A DNA stretch of 64,000 bases, taken from NCBI RefSeq assembly GCF_001577835.2, contig NC_029542.1, positions 501,861-565,860 of the forward strand. The letters are read 5' to 3'. This stretch comes from Coturnix japonica. Its lineage: Eukaryota > Chordata > Aves > Galliformes > Phasianidae. Below are positions 10,377 through 23,440 of the stretch, one piece after another (the stretch's first letter is position 1; each line of letters begins with the position of its first letter). Below the pieces are notes generated by a model that saw nothing but the letters and a program-made list of their open reading frames with translations, was not told where the DNA came from and searched no databases. The position numbers and the translations under genes are program-made.

Positions 10377-11440
10377 TCTTCCTCCTTGCCTATACAGACC
10401 AGTATGCCATGTAATGAGACAGTGCCTTTCTGCACAAGAGACAGATGCCAGTGAACCAAAATCATGAAACCATGTCAACAGAGAACCACAGGTGTACAGA
10501 ATATGGCTTCATCTGTGTGGCTACAGGGAGTACACGGGGCAGTGGGCTGAATTACCTGCATCAGCCCTGGAGGTCAGAGCACAGGAACTGCACTGAAAAT
10601 TAGCAACCAGAAGGTTCCAATTTAGATTTGGTGGGTCTGCAGAGTGAGTAGAAGGCCTGTTCTTACGTCTGATCCGAACAAAGGGACTTCATATTTCCAT
10701 TTGCATGATTATGTGATGGATGCTCTAATCAGAACCATTTTGACATGTGAGTTCTCATTTCTCCTAGCCCTATTGTAATCTCTGTATCACAGAGGGTGAG
10801 GAGTTACCAAGACTCTCGAGGGATCTTGTTTGGATAACGGGGACATTACACTGGCTTATAGGGCCATTCTGGAGCTCTACAAGGAATAGCGGCCATTCTG
10901 GAGCTCTGCAAGGAAAGAGCAGCTTCCATACAGCAAAGTGAGCAGAGACACTTGCAGACATGGAAGGGAAGCTGCTGAATCCCACAGGAAGCAGCTGGCC
11001 ACCATCACACAGGTTCTGCCAATGCCCACTTGGCAGCTGGCTTGATGCTGTCTTGATGACCCAGGCTGATACAGCTTCTCTACCCTAAACAGCATAGACC
11101 CAAAAGAAGAATCAATCTAAAGATATCCCCTCCCAAAAAAAATGTGTCTCCCTTTGAAATGGAAAAACAATAAAAACAAAAAAGCATCCTGGAATAGAAG
11201 AGCAGGAGTGTATCCAGGAGCTCAAGTGCTACGGCATTCTGCATCTGCTCACTTCCTCAGATGACAGAATTTGGGAACAGTGTACTCAGATGTGGACTCT
11301 TTTAGAAGAAAAGACATCCAGTCAATTATAGCAAGTTCTGCAGTGCTCTCATAACAGGAAGAGTTTTCCTCCTCAGAAGCTACAGCCTGCACCTTCCTTG
11401 TTACTGGTGATCAGAAATGATTATGAACTGCAAAGTGAAT

Positions 11441-12711
11441 CTAGCTAAGGAGATAAAGGATAAAAGAAAAGGCTTTTTTAAGTACATTAACAGGGAAAAG
11501 GAAGCTAGTAGAATGTGGATCCCAAACTAAGTGAGGGGGCGTTCTGGTAACTGGGATGCTGAGAAGGCGGAAAATACTGAAGTGCCTTCTTCGCTTCTGT
11601 CCTTATTGAAAGGGCTCTCCCTCCAGAATTCCCAGACCCTGGAGGTTGATGAGACAGTCTGGGGAATGGGAGATTTTTCCCTTTAGTCAGGGAAGAGGTG
11701 GTCTGTGAGTGCCTAGGAAACATTAAGGTCCATAAATCCATGGGACCTGATGGGGTGCATCCACGGGTGCTGAGAGAGCTGGCAGAGGTCATTGCTTGAG
11801 CCGCTCTCTGTATCTTTCAGAGCGTCTTGGAGAAGTGGGAAGTGCCTGAAGAGCGGAGGATGTCCATGTCACTCTGGTCTTCAAAAAGGGCCGAAGATGA
11901 AGACCCAGGTAATTACAAAAGCAAGTACAGAGTCTTTCACCTGGGTAGAAATAATTGCATGCACCAGTACAGGCTGGGGGGAGAGCTGCGGAGAGGAGCT
12001 CTGCTGAGAGGGACCTGGGCACCTGGTGGACGGACCAGATTGGCCATGAGCTAAGCAGTGTGCCCTTGTAGCCAAAAAAGCCAAGGCATCCTGGCATCCT
12101 CGGGTTATGTGCATATACAAGAGAGCATGCTCCAGCAGGTCGAGGGAGGATGATCCTCCCCCTCTACTCTGCCCTTGGTGAGGTCTCATCTGATACTGTG
12201 TCCAGTTCTGGGCTCCCCAGTACAAAATAGATAGGGATCTCTTGGAAAGAGTCCAGCAGAGTGCCACTAAGATGGGGGGCCGGAGTGCAGAGGTCCTGCG
12301 ACATCAACTTGGGAGAGACTTAGGAACTGAGTCTCTTTCCAGCCTTGAGAACAAGAAAGGCTGAGAGGGGACTTGATCCAGGTTTACAAATCCCTGAGGT
12401 TGTGGGAGCCATAGTGGTGAGGCTGGTCTCTTTTTCAGTAGTGCAGGACAGGACTAGGGGTAATGGGATGAAACTACAGCATAGGAAGTTCCACAAGAAT
12501 GAGCGGAAAAACTTCTATATAGTGCGGGTGATGGAGCACTGGAACAGGCTGCCCAGGGAGGTGTGGATGCTCTCCTTCTCTGGGAGATAATTCAAGACGT
12601 GCCGGGCGCCTACCTTTCGACATGGTTAGGGAGCCTGCTTTGGCAGGGGGGTTGAACTGATGATCTCGAGAGGTCCCTTCAAGCACTACAATTCTGTGAT
12701 TCTGCGATTCT
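11441..12711 (+). mobile_element. CR1 LINE, 5'-truncated, sense
   Basis: ORF2 pieces are readable: NLAKEIKDKRK-like at 11441-11490, then RT-region and C-terminal pieces, then the 3' UTR ending in octamers TTCTGTGATTCTGCGATTCTGTG. Flanking direct repeats GTGAAT are at 11435-11440 and 12712-12717. The corresponding site at about 22826 is empty. The ORF is broken by many frame changes, and a chunk appears missing between about 11900 and 12000 (junction not resolved). It inserted after the array duplicated. Confidence 0.85.
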
Positions 12712-13345
12712 GTGAATCGTAGTCACTGAACAACTTCAGATTTTCTGTATTGTAATAATGAGCCTTGTGGAGGGTTATTCAACCCCACTGCCCAAGACGA
12801 TTAAAAAAAAACAGGACAAACAGCAGTGGTTGGTTCAAGTAAACACTCCTGAGCTATTTTACCATTTGTTCAAAACATCACTAAGAATCACTTCCAAGAA
12901 TAACAGCAGAGAAACACCTCACTCCCTAGATATCATGGCACAGCCTATATAAGGGAATAGACAACACAGTGACAATGATTTAGATGCAGTCATATTTAAT
13001 AAACCAAGAACATGGGTGGTGGCTCATCAGGAACACCAGCAACAGATGACAGTCGCGGCTAATGTGTGAAACTGGTAGATGGACTGCTGTCTGTCCAGCT
13101 GCTCTTTCCACAGAGGCAGAAGGACAGACAGGTGCTGTCTACACGAGTTTTATGAGTGTAACTGTCCAGGAAAGATGATGATGAACATTAATGGCACAGG
13201 AAGGAAAACCGAAAGGGAGAGGGGAAAGGCAGTCATGGATCAATGATGTTGGTGTAATTGAGCTGGTTGGATTGCCCTGTTCTCAAGTCCCTCAAAGACT
13301 TAGTGCAGATTGGGGATCATCCTCCAAGGCCTTCGGCAGCAACTT

Positions 13346-13657
13346 TTAGCACGGGAAGAACCTCCTGCTACTGTAGCGGCTGCCTAAGCCAGAGAGGACC
13401 AAACCTCCAGAGGAGATGGGCACACCCTCCGAGCTGAGGATGCTGCCAACCGCAGCGGAGGTGGAGGATCCCCACGGCGGTGTTCTGCGGGAAGGAGCTG
13501 AGGAGGGTCCGGGCAGGGTCACCACCACGGGAGAGGGCTGGATGAAGACATTGGAGTCCTGACACTGGCTGACACGGGCTCGTGCAGCTGTTGGCCAGCG
13601 GGGTCGGGCCGCAGGCTGGCAGGGCAGGCGGGGCAGGCACTGGTCAAGGCAGGACAT
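13346..13657 (-). CDS. Feather beta-keratin with compensating frameshifts (degenerate or misassembled)
   Basis: The frame is open for 103 residues from MSCLDQC to the proper end RRFFPC, but two internal stretches are out of frame relative to the family. After PCQP the head reads [14 protein letters not shown]. The core reads [11 protein letters not shown] where the others have [11 protein letters not shown]. Each is caused by 1-2-bp indels (extra C near 13471, lost T near 13506, losses near 13575-13615) whose sum keeps the frame. Losing half of the beta core should damage filament packing. Exon 2 starts at 13678, the exon 1 donor is at 14039/14038 and TATA at 14097-14104; the promoter looks healthy. 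A likely poly(A) signal is at 12995-13000. It is either a decaying gene or low-quality sequence. Confidence 0.75.
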   Translation of the reverse strand: MSCLDQCLPRLPCQPAARPRWPTAARARVSQCQDSNVFIQPSPVVVTLPGPSSAPSRRTPPWGSSTSAAVGSILSSEGVPISSGGLVLSGLGSRYSSRRFFPC

Positions 13658-14096
13658 GTCTGGTGTCTGGAGGGGCACCTGTGACAGAGGGCCAGGAGGA
13701 CACAGAAATGACCGTGAGCAGCAGCCTCTGCCATCCCATCAGGAGAGAGCCAAGGCAGTATGCTGGCTGAAGTGTGAGCGCTCGCAGAGGAAACCCTGTG
13801 TCTTCTCCTTCCCCACGCATAAAATCAGACACAGAAAAGCCAGGCACAAACAGGTCAGTGCCTAGCCTACTGCTCAGAGACACCTCTTCGAGACCAGCAT
13901 CTCTTCCATGACACACGTGCTGCCCCTTTCCCACTAACAGAAACTGCCTGATCTCACAAGAACGACATAACATGGAGGCACGTGTACTGCAGAGAAATCC
14001 CAAAAAGAGAAACAGCTGCGAAAGGGCTGTGGACTCACCTTCCCAGGGGGATGCAAAGGCAAGTGAGTGGATGACTGGAGTGAGGAGGTTGGACTG

Positions 14097-14104
14097 CTTT
14101 TATA
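14097..14104 (-). promoter_or_regulatory. Keratin TATA box
   Basis: TATAAAAG on the minus strand lies about 58 bp upstream of the exon 1 donor (14038), the same geometry as 5766-5773 and 24169-24176. The octamer counterpart near 14175 is disrupted in this copy. Confidence 0.65.
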
Positions 14105-15189
14105 CAAATCCAGCACTGTCCCAAGCCCACGGTTACTGTATGCAGACTGTAATTATCCATGAGAACTCACCTCTCTACGAATTTTACTCCTAATGTCCAC
14201 AGGTTGGGTTTTTTGATTTCTGTCAACAGTGACATTTCCATTTTCCTTCTTTTCTTACTTCACAAATTGGCTGTGGAGGACCACCTTTCAGTGTTCTATG
14301 ATGGATGAATACAAAGTCTCCTGCGCAGAAACACGTCACTATGCAGATTTCATGTGCTGCAGGCACAGCACTTGTATCAGGGGAAATGACAGGACCTTAT
14401 TTGTAACAATCTTATCAGCAACGAAGGCACATCTGCCTGTCATTGCAGCCCTGTAAAGGACATTCAGAGCTTTCTTTGTCTGGGTACCCATTCTGCCCTT
14501 TTTCCTCCTTGCTCATCTCTCTGAAGAGGTAGGTGGGCAGTTCTGCTTCTTTCAAATGCCTTTGCACACAAAGGCCATTGTTCTGGGAACATGTTTGAAT
14601 GTTTGATTGACTGATGATTCCTCTCTCGTAACAGGGTCTGGGGTCATCAACAACCCATGCCATCAGCTATTTGATGCGACTACACACGGCCTTCCTGAGC
14701 CCTGTTATTACCCAAAAAACCCCATGGTATCCAGTCTTTACAGTAGATGGCTGTGCTGGTTTTGTGAACCAAGCCTAGATTCTCCTCTTCTCAGGGAAGG
14801 ATTTTCCATGTTTGAGTAGGATTCTTCCCAGTGTTGTCTTCAGGCCTGCAAACAACATGCCTGCTGGGGAGGCCTCACGCCAATACAGTGGCTCATGGCC
14901 AATCCAAAATTTGTTGTTTCAAAATTGCCATCTCTAAAGAGAGATCCTTCAGGATGCCTGGCTTCTATGGATATTTTCTTGCACTTTCAGAACATGTCCC
15001 AGCTGCCCCCATGTCTGCAGGGCAGGACAATGTTTTTTTCATGCAGCAAGGATGCTTTCCCTGATTATTGGTGTCGAAGAGAACTTTTGTGACTACGTCC
15101 TTCTTGATCACCTCCAGTTCAAGAACAGCCTCAGCTACCCAACATGGTGAGGACCCAGAAGTCCCAACTCATTTGATGAGAGGACACAT

Positions 15190-15640
15190 CTTGCCCCAAC
15201 AGTGATGTTTTTTCACAAGGTTGAGGAAGGTACATTCCGACCATTCTTTAACAGCTTCACTATGATCATCCTAATGAAGACAGTGTCAAAAGCCATACTG
15301 AACTCCAACAAGAATATATCCCATTCTCTTCACCGTCCACCAGGCTTTCAATTTCATTGCAGACACTTGTCAGCTTGATCAGAACATGAATTCTCCATAG
15401 TAAATTCATGCGGATTTCTGCATCTGGTACATTCACCTTTCATGTGCCAGGAAATGATTCTCATGATGCACTGCTACAGCAGCTCCATAGGACTGAGATG
15501 TATAGTCCTGTAGCTCCATTGCTCCTCCTTGGTCATCAAAATCAGGAATGCCATACACTTTTCCCCCAGACTTTGGGACACTTCTCCCAATCACCTACCT
15601 ACGTTTACCAAGAGTGAGCAACCCCCTCAGCACTCATGGA
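15190..15640 (-). repeat. Old CR1-like LINE fragment, antisense
   Basis: This is the paralogue of 6880-7440 in the second keratin pair, with the same decayed RT-region phrases. Confidence 0.5.
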
Positions 15641-16700
15641 CGCATCCTGGCTTCTGAGCCATGGCATTCCCAAAGACCACTCATGCTGACAAAGAAGGAA
15701 ACAGAGAAGACAATCAGGGCTTCAGCATTTTCAGTGTCTGATTAAGGAGGACTCCCATTTCAGTGGGGAGAACAATCACACATTCTTTTAGTTTCCTTTA
15801 ACCATATAAATCCTTGTAGAAAACATTTTTGTTGCACTTCATGTCCCTAGCCATGTGAAGACACTATGGCTAGTGTCTGATACACATCTCTGCTACCATC
15901 CCTCAGAAGCTTCTTAATTTTGAGATCACGTTTTGAAGTGTTTTGTTCATCAAGTGTTTTATTCTAGACCTCCTGACACTTTTGCCTGACGGTCACTTTC
16001 TCAAAATATCTCACTCATTGGCTTTCAGGAGGTGATCCCTGAGTATTAAACAGCTTCCTAGGGTTCCTCTTCCCCCCAGGATCTTATCTCAGAATATTCA
16101 ACCAAGTAAATTCCTGAAAAGTCCAAAGTCTGCTCCTCAGAAGTCAAAGTTTCAGAGCTAGCTGTGTTCTCTTTACTGCCTTTAGGACATTGAATGCCAG
16201 CATTTCACAAAAACTGAAGCCAGTGCTGCCTTTCACAATCACATTCAAATTCAACAGAAGCCCACGCTACTCAGTGTGGATGGGGTTCTGAAAAACACCA
16301 CTTCTCGGAGCTCCTCTATCATTTAGAGAAGGGAGCTAGTGTCAAATCAGATAACAAAACTCCTCGTTTGCTAATGCCCTGACAAGTAGTTGGTCCAGCA
16401 GATACCACGGTGGCTAGACATTTGAACTTGCAGCAACATGGCCAGTATCATGGCCAGTAGGATTAGAGAGAAAGAATGGGAATCAGAAACATGTAGCACA
16501 TGTGAATGGAAGAGAAATCACAGGTAGATGGCTTCAGATTTTAGTGTTGTGAGGAGTTGCTTCCCATCTAACAAAATGAGTTACCAACCATTCCTTGGAT
16601 CTCTCACACAAGCACTTGAAGTTACCCAGGCAAAACAGCCATGACAGAAATGAGGAAATGAAATGGCAGAGTTGATGGAATTTGTGCCATTAGGAGGATT

Positions 16701-16850
16701 ATTTGCATTTGAGGTGTGTCTCTTGGAAAATTACTGCTTTCTTAGAGTGACTGCTGGCCTGAGGCAGCATACAAGCAGTATAAAAGTGGGCCCATCTGCT
16801 CTCTCTCTCATCCACTCCTCTCTCCTCTGTCTCCCTGGGAACAAGGTGAG
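16701..16850 (+). promoter_or_regulatory. Keratin promoter and noncoding exon 1
   Basis: Octamer ATTTGCAT at 16701-16708, TATAAAAG at 16779-16786, and exon 1 from about 16808 to 16845, followed by a strong donor GTGAGT. All parts are intact, which contrasts with the missing start codon in exon 2. Confidence 0.75.
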
Positions 16851-17202
16851 TCCACAGCCCTTTCACCAGCCACTCTTCCTCCACAATTTCTCTGCTCAGG
16901 CAAGATTCTTCATCCTATGTTGCATCTTGTCATGGCGGAAAGAACTAGGGGACAGAAGAAGGCAGCAAGTGAGGTGTCTTGTCTGAGTCACAGGCAAGGC
17001 AGGAAACTGAATGTGCTAGTCTGCCCTTCTCAGGGTCAGTGGAAAGATAGGGAAGAAGATCATGGGATTCCTTACACAGCCTCCATATCCCCATCCAACA
17101 CTGTGCTTTGGCTCTCTCCCGCTGGGATGGCAGGCTGTTGCTCATTCACTTGTGTGTCCTCCTGGCCCTCTATCCCAACAGGTGCCCCTCCAGACACAAG
17201 AC

Positions 17203-17517
17203 ACGTCCTGCTATGACCAGTGCCTGCCCCGCCTGCCATGCCAGCCCTGCGGCCCAACCCCTCTGGCCAGCAGCTGCAATGAGCCCTGTGTCAGGCAGTG
17301 CCAGAACTCCACCATTGTCATTGAGCCCTCTCCCGTGGTGGTGACCCTGCCTGGACCCATCCTCAGCTCCTTCCCACAGAACACTGTTGTGGGATCCTCC
17401 ACCTCTGCTGCTGTTGGCAGCATCCTCAGCTCTGAGGGCGTGCCCATCTCCTCTGGAGGCTTTGGCCTCTCTGGCTTAAACAGCCGCTACAGTAGCAGGA
17501 GGTTCTTCCCCTGCTAA
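17203..17517 (+). CDS. Feather beta-keratin with ACG in place of the start ATG
   Basis: The frame [20 protein letters not shown]... runs uninterrupted to RRFFPC and a stop at 17515-17517, 104 codons in register with the sister genes. The conserved initiator is ACG (17203-17205) instead of ATG, and no in-frame ATG follows, so normal translation would fail unless ACG is used as a near-cognate start. Upstream in-frame ATGs lie in the intron. Exon 2 begins at 17182; promoter, donor, acceptor and AATAAA (17924-17929) are intact. The core has several substitutions (NSTIVIEPS). It is either a very recent pseudogene by start loss or an allelic difference. It pairs head-to-head with 13346-13657. Confidence 0.8.
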   Translation, partial: TSCYDQCLPRLPCQPCGPTPLASSCNEPCVRQCQNSTIVIEPSPVVVTLPGPILSSFPQNTVVGSSTSAAVGSILSSEGVPISSGGFGLSGLNSRYSSRRFFPC

Positions 17518-18029
17518 AGCTGCTGGCATTGCCCTTGGACAAAGACCACCCTGGATGCAGAAGTTGGTAGCAGTCCTGCAGCAGAGCACTGGAATCTTGT
17601 TTTTACAGGGTCCAAGCAATGCCAGCACCACCTGCAAAAGAAAAGGTCCAGCACGAACTCTTGGGAAGTCTTGTCTCTGTTTGCCCTTCCCCTCTTCTTC
17701 TCACTTCTTTTCTTCCTGGTGCATTCTTTGTCAACCATGCCCAAGTGGTCTCTTAACCCCAGGAATCCAGACTAGGGAGGACATGATGGTACACCTCCCT
17801 CTGTGGAAAATGCAGATGGACAGCTGGTGGGACATCCACCATGGCCATAGTGTTGACTCCATCCCTGGCTATTCTTGCATGTTGACTACCCTTTGGAACA
17901 ATTCTGTTCCCCTCTTTTGACTCAATAAAGATGTGTTGCATCTCAGTCTGTGCCTCAGCATCACTCACTCTACTCTGCAAACAGTCCTGCTGCCAGCAGA
18001 TATCAGCTGCTCTGGAGACTTCAGAGATA

Positions 18030-18665
18030 GCGAGCCCATCGTCTGAGTTTGTCAAAGTCCCTCTGGATTTCTTTCCTTCCTTCTCACATATCAGCTACAA
18101 CACTCGGCTTGGTGCCATCGACAAACTTGCTTAGGATGCACTCAAGCCCATCATAATTGTCAATGATGAAGATGCTGACGAGCACCTGTCCCAAGAAGGC
18201 CCAGGGGGGACACTGCTAACAATCTGCCTCCAGCTCATGTATTTTTGCATGTCTTATAGGTGCATCTGTTCCATGATCCTTACCCACTGAACAGTCCCCC
18301 ACACAAGTCTGTATCTCTCCAATTTAGAGAGAAGGATATGGTGAAGAACCATGTCAAATGCTGTGCACAAACCCAAGTAGATGACATCAGTCACTCACCC
18401 TTTCTCCACCAACATCATCACTCCATCGCAGAAGGCCACCAGAATGGTCAGGCACAACTTTCCTTTGCTAAAGCCATGTTGGCTGTCTCACATCACTCGC
18501 ACATCCCTCATGTACCTTGACATGTCTTACACGAGGATCCATTCCACAATCTTCCCAGGCACAGAGGTAAGGCTCACCAGCCTTTTCTTCTCTGGGTCCT
18601 CCTTCCTCACTTTCTTGTGAATGAGAGTGACGTTTCCTTTTTTCCAGTCCTGAGAGACATCACCC
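18030..18665 (-). mobile_element. CR1 LINE fragment, antisense (RT region)
   Basis: It reads as CR1 ORF2 reversed: GTGCCATCGACAAACTTGCT, GTCAAATGCTGTGCACAAAC, AGATGACATCAGTCAC and AAAGCCATGTTGGCTGTCTC. It lies just left of a second CR1 whose 3' end begins near 18672, so two insertions abut. It sits only about 100 bp past the keratin poly(A) signal. Confidence 0.8.
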
Positions 18666-18671
18666 AAGAGC

Positions 18672-20290
18672 CATGACTTTTACACAGAATCACAGAATCA
18701 CACAGAATCACAGAATTACCCGGGTGGAAGGGACCTCAAGGATCATGTAGTTCCAACCCCCCTGCCTAGCAGGGCCACCAAACATACACCTTACTAGATC
18801 AGGTTGCCCAGGGCCCGTCCACCTGGCCTTGAACACCTCCAAGGATGGGGCATCCACCACCCACTGGGCAGCCTGTTCCAGGACCTAACCACTTTCTAGT
18901 AAAGAACTTTCCCCTACATCCAACCTAAATCGTCCCTCCTTCACTTAAACCATTTCCCCTAGTCCTGCTATTATCAGGCCTTTCGAAGAGTTTACTCCCT
19001 TCCTGGGAGTTAATCCCTTCACGGTACTGAAAGGCTGCAATGAGGTCACCCCCGCAACCTTCTCTTCTCAGGCTGAACAACCCACTCCCTCAAGCCTGTC
19101 CTATAGGGGAGGTGCTCCACGCCCCCTGATCATCTTTTGTGGCCCTCCTCTGGGACCCTTCCAAAATCCTCCATATCTTTTTTGTACTGAGGGCTCCACA
19201 ACCTGGCACAGACTCCGATGGGGCCTCACAAGAGCAGAGTAGGAGGACGATCACTCCCATATTCCCTGCTGAGCCACCCCTCTCTGATGGAAGCCCAGGA
19301 TCCATTTGCTTTCCGGGCTGCCAGAGCGCACTGCTGGCTCAGTTAAGTTTCTCATCTATCAGGACCCCTAGAGTCTTTTTCTGCGAGTGCTCTAAGGACA
19401 ACTCCGTCCCAGGCCTGTACAGGTGCTGGGGTTCTTTCCGCACAAGTGGCAAACCCTTGCACTTTGCGTGTTGACCTCATTAGGTTCACCCGACCAGACT
19501 TTCCAGCCTGTCAAGGTCCCTCTGACATGGCATCCGTTCCCTCACGCAGTAATCGACTGCACACTCAGGCTGGTGTCATCAGCAACTTGCTGAGGGGCCT
19601 CCTTCCTCTCGATGTCATTAATAAAGATGTTAAAGAGCACCGGTCCCAAGACAGGCCCCTTGGGGAACACCGCTCGTTACCGCCTCCACCTGGACATAGA
19701 GCCAATTGACCACCACCTCTGTCTGCGGGCCTTTCAACCAATTGCTTCCATCTAGTTGTCACCCATCAATCCCACTTCCCTCCAATTTGAGATGAGGAGG
19801 TGATGGGGCCATGTCAAAGGGCCTTTGCTCAGGTTCCAGGTAAATGACATCGGTCCCTTCCCTTCATCCACCAACGCCGTCACTCCATCATAGAAGGCCA
19901 CAAGATTAGTTAAGCATGACCTTCCCCTGGTGAAGCCATGCTGGCTGTCTCAGATCACATGCTCGTTCTTTATGTGATCAAGCATACTTTTCAAGTATGA
20001 TGGACAGTGGCTCAGCAACCACATCAGACAGCTCCTTTAGGACCCTGAGATGTATGTCATTTGGTCACATAGACTTGTACACCTTCACTCTCATGAGGGG
20101 CTCTTGGACTTGCTTTGCCCTTACAGATAGAGGGGAATTACTCCCCCAGTTCCCACCTAGAGGCCCAGGGTTATGAGCCTCAGGGACATCAGAAATATGA
20201 GAATTCTGTCCGGTGAGGACTGAGGCAATGAACTCTAAGACTGCCTCAGACTTCTCTGTATCAGTCTTACCCAAAGATAATTTTCTAGAC
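18672..20290 (-). mobile_element. CR1 LINE, antisense, 3' end plus ORF2
   Basis: It starts with repeated octamers (ACAGAATCACAGAATCACACAG) and GGAAGGGACCTCAAGGATCA, followed by the reverse CR1 3' UTR and then ORF2 RT sequence up to about 20290, where unique array DNA resumes (ATTTTCTAGAC). The frames are broken. The right-hand part (20190-20285) is shared with 1268-1362, so at least that end is older than the unit duplication. Confidence 0.8.
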
Positions 20291-21141
20291 CAGAGACAAA
20301 ATGGTGCCATCTTCCTTCTAAAGTTGTGGCTGAAACAGCTGCAGGAACACATCACACTTTTAGCACAGCATCAGTTCCCTCTCTGTTTCCCACTCTGCAA
20401 CCCCACAGAGCAGGCTTCGATCTTACTGGGATGGACTTAACTTTCCTCACGACAACACAGTTTGTGCTGTGATGTAGGTTGAGATCAGTATGGATTTGTA
20501 CACACTAGAGGGGAAAATTACAAATATCACATTTCTTTAACAGTTGCTGATCACAATCTGAGTAGGCCTGCTCTTGAGATTGTTCTCTACCATCCAGTTT
20601 TCTGTGATCAGCTCCACATTCTCTCTCATTTCCCAAGTGTCCAATCTGAGAGCTTGTGTCTGTCTTCGTCAGCAGCGGTCCAGAACCCAGTTTGTCTCTT
20701 GCATCCTATACGGCAAGGATTTCCAGAACCGTCACTTGGAGTACATTAACAACTACAGTCTTGTTTTTCTCCTCTGGCAGTTGATTAATAGAAAACAGAA
20801 GGCATGGTAACTTCCCCACCTTTCCATCTAGGCCAATTATAACTCCTTTTCACTATTCTGAATATCCTTGGAAATCCAACATTCACCTGTTGCTTCTTCT
20901 CAAGAAGGTATTGCTTTATTTATCTATGGTTAAACAATTAGTTAAGAGCACCACCCAAGAACCAGTCCCAGGGCAGTGTGGAAGATGGCAAGGTGGGTGG
21001 GAGGATATGGGCAGGTGTGTGCCACCGCTGTCTCCTCCCATAGTTTTGAACTTCACCCCAAACAAGTATGGAATCCTTGAACACTGATAGAATGGTTGAA
21101 GGAAGTATGCTGTGACGCTGGGCTCCTTCTGAATGAGGATA

Positions 21142-21425
21142 TTCACAGAATAATATTACCACAGCATTGTAGAGATTGGAAGGGACCACTAGAGGGCATC
21201 AAGATCAGCTGTCCCATGTGAGCATGTTCTTTAAAGCAGGTAGTACTGCTAGAGGTGCAGACAGGTCTGGAATATCCCCAGCAGAGGAAACTCCACAATC
21301 TACGCAAACTTCCTGTTCCAAAGCTTCATCTCTAATATTCACGTTTGGTACTTTTGCAGCAATGCCAGAGTGTTCCAGTTTTCCACATAGTACAGGGACC
21401 CGGCCTGCCCCAAACACATTATAGT
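21142..21425 (-). repeat. CR1 3'-end copy, antisense
   Basis: This is the paralogue of 2603-2900, inserted before the units duplicated. Confidence 0.7.
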
Positions 21426-23440
21426 TAACACCATGAAGAATCATCAAGGGGAGGAAAAGATCTCAGGATTTGATGACCAGATAACAGACACGGAAGCTAA
21501 ATCTGAGAGACAGCTCTCAACAGGATCTCTCACCAGTAGAGGCAAGAGAAAGCACTGCAAGTTGAAGTCAGCTCATTTGATGAAGGAAGCTGGACAGAGG
21601 AATGAAAGAGCTACACTACCCAATGAGCCATGACAGTAAAACTGGGAGAAGAAAATCATATAAATAAATCAGAAAGTACACCATACAAGCAGCGATCGTA
21701 GTGGTCATTCAAATCCAGCCATAGGAAGAGAATCTCTGTATCATCCCACATGCTTGCATCTCACGTGTTGATAAACTGCTGCCAGCCTTAAAGAAAACGA
21801 GTATTCCTCTTTGCCTATACAGACCAGTATGCTATGTAATGAGACAGTGCTTTTCTGCGCAAGAGACAGATGTCAATGGCATAAAATCATAAAACCATGA
21901 CAACAGAGTATCACAGGTGTAGAGCACATGGCTTCATCTGTGTGGCTACAGGAAATACATGTGGCAGTGGGCTGAATAATCTGCATCAGCAATAGAAGTC
22001 AGAGCACAAGAACTGCACTGAAAATTAGTAACCAGAACATTCCAGTTTCTATTGAGTGGGTCCACAGAGTGAGTAGAACGGCTGTTCTTAAGTTATTCCT
22101 AATGAAAGGACTTCTTATTTCTATTTGCATGATTATGTGATGGATACTCTATTCGGGATCATCTTGACATGTGAGTTCATCTCATTTGTCCTAGCCCTAT
22201 TGTAATCTCTGTATCACAGAGGGTGAGGAGTGACCAAGACTCTGGTGGGTTCCTTTTTGCATACCAGGGACATGTGCTGGCTTATAGGGCCATTCAGGAG
22301 CTCTCCAAGGAAGTGCAGTGTCCATCAGCAAAGGCTGCAGAGACAGTTGCAAACAAGGAAGAGGAGCTGCTGAATAGTCACAGGAAGCAGCTGTATAACA
22401 TCACACATGTTTTGCCAGTGTCCACATGGCAGCTGGCTTGATGCCTCACAGACTTCACGGCACATACATCTTTTGTACAATAACAGAATAGACCCAAAAA
22501 CAGAACCAATATAAAGATAACCTCTACCAAAAAATGTGACTCTCTTTGACATAGAAAGACAACAAAAACACAAAAAGCATCGTGGAATAGAAGAGCAGGA
22601 GTGTACTCAGGAATTCAGGTGCTACGGCATTCTGCATCTGCTCACTTCTCAGATGACAGAATTTGGAACAGTGTACTCAGATGTGGACTCATTTAGAAGG
22701 AAGACATTGAGCGCGTAGAGCAAGTTCTTCAGTGCTCTCATAACAGGAAGAGTTTTCCTCCCTGGAATCTACAGCCTCCACCTTCCTTGCTACTACTGAG
22801 ATGATCAGGAAGGATTAAGAACAGTGAATCATAGTCACTGAACATCTTTAGATTTTTTGTATTGTGATGATCAGCCTTGTGGAGGGTTACTCAACCACAC
22901 TACACATCAGTGAAAAACAGGACAAAAAGTTGTGGTTGGTACATGTAAAAACTCCTGAGATGTCTTACCAATTGTTCAAAACAACACTCAGAACCACTTA
23001 CAAGAATAACCACAGAGAAACACCTCACTCCTTAGATATCATCGCACAGTCTTTATAGGAGGATGGAGAAAACAGAGACTGATTAAGATGCAATCATATT
23101 TAATGAAGCAAAAACATGGTGGTGGCTCATGCAGGAATCACCAGCAACAGATGACAGTTGGCAATGTGTGAAGCTGGTAGATGTATAGCTGTCTGTCCAG
23201 CTGCCACAGAGGGAGAAGGACAGGCAGGTGCTGCCTACACAGGCTTTGTAAGAATGACTGCTCAGGAAAGCTGATGGTGAGCAGTAATGGCAAAGGAAGG
23301 AAAAATGAGATGGAAGAGGGGAAAGGCAGTCATGGATCAAAGATGTTAGTGTGACTGAGATGGTTCCAGTGCTCTGTTTCAAGTCCCTCAAAGACTTTGT
23401 GAACACTGGGGATCATCCTCCAAGATCATCAGCAGTAGCT

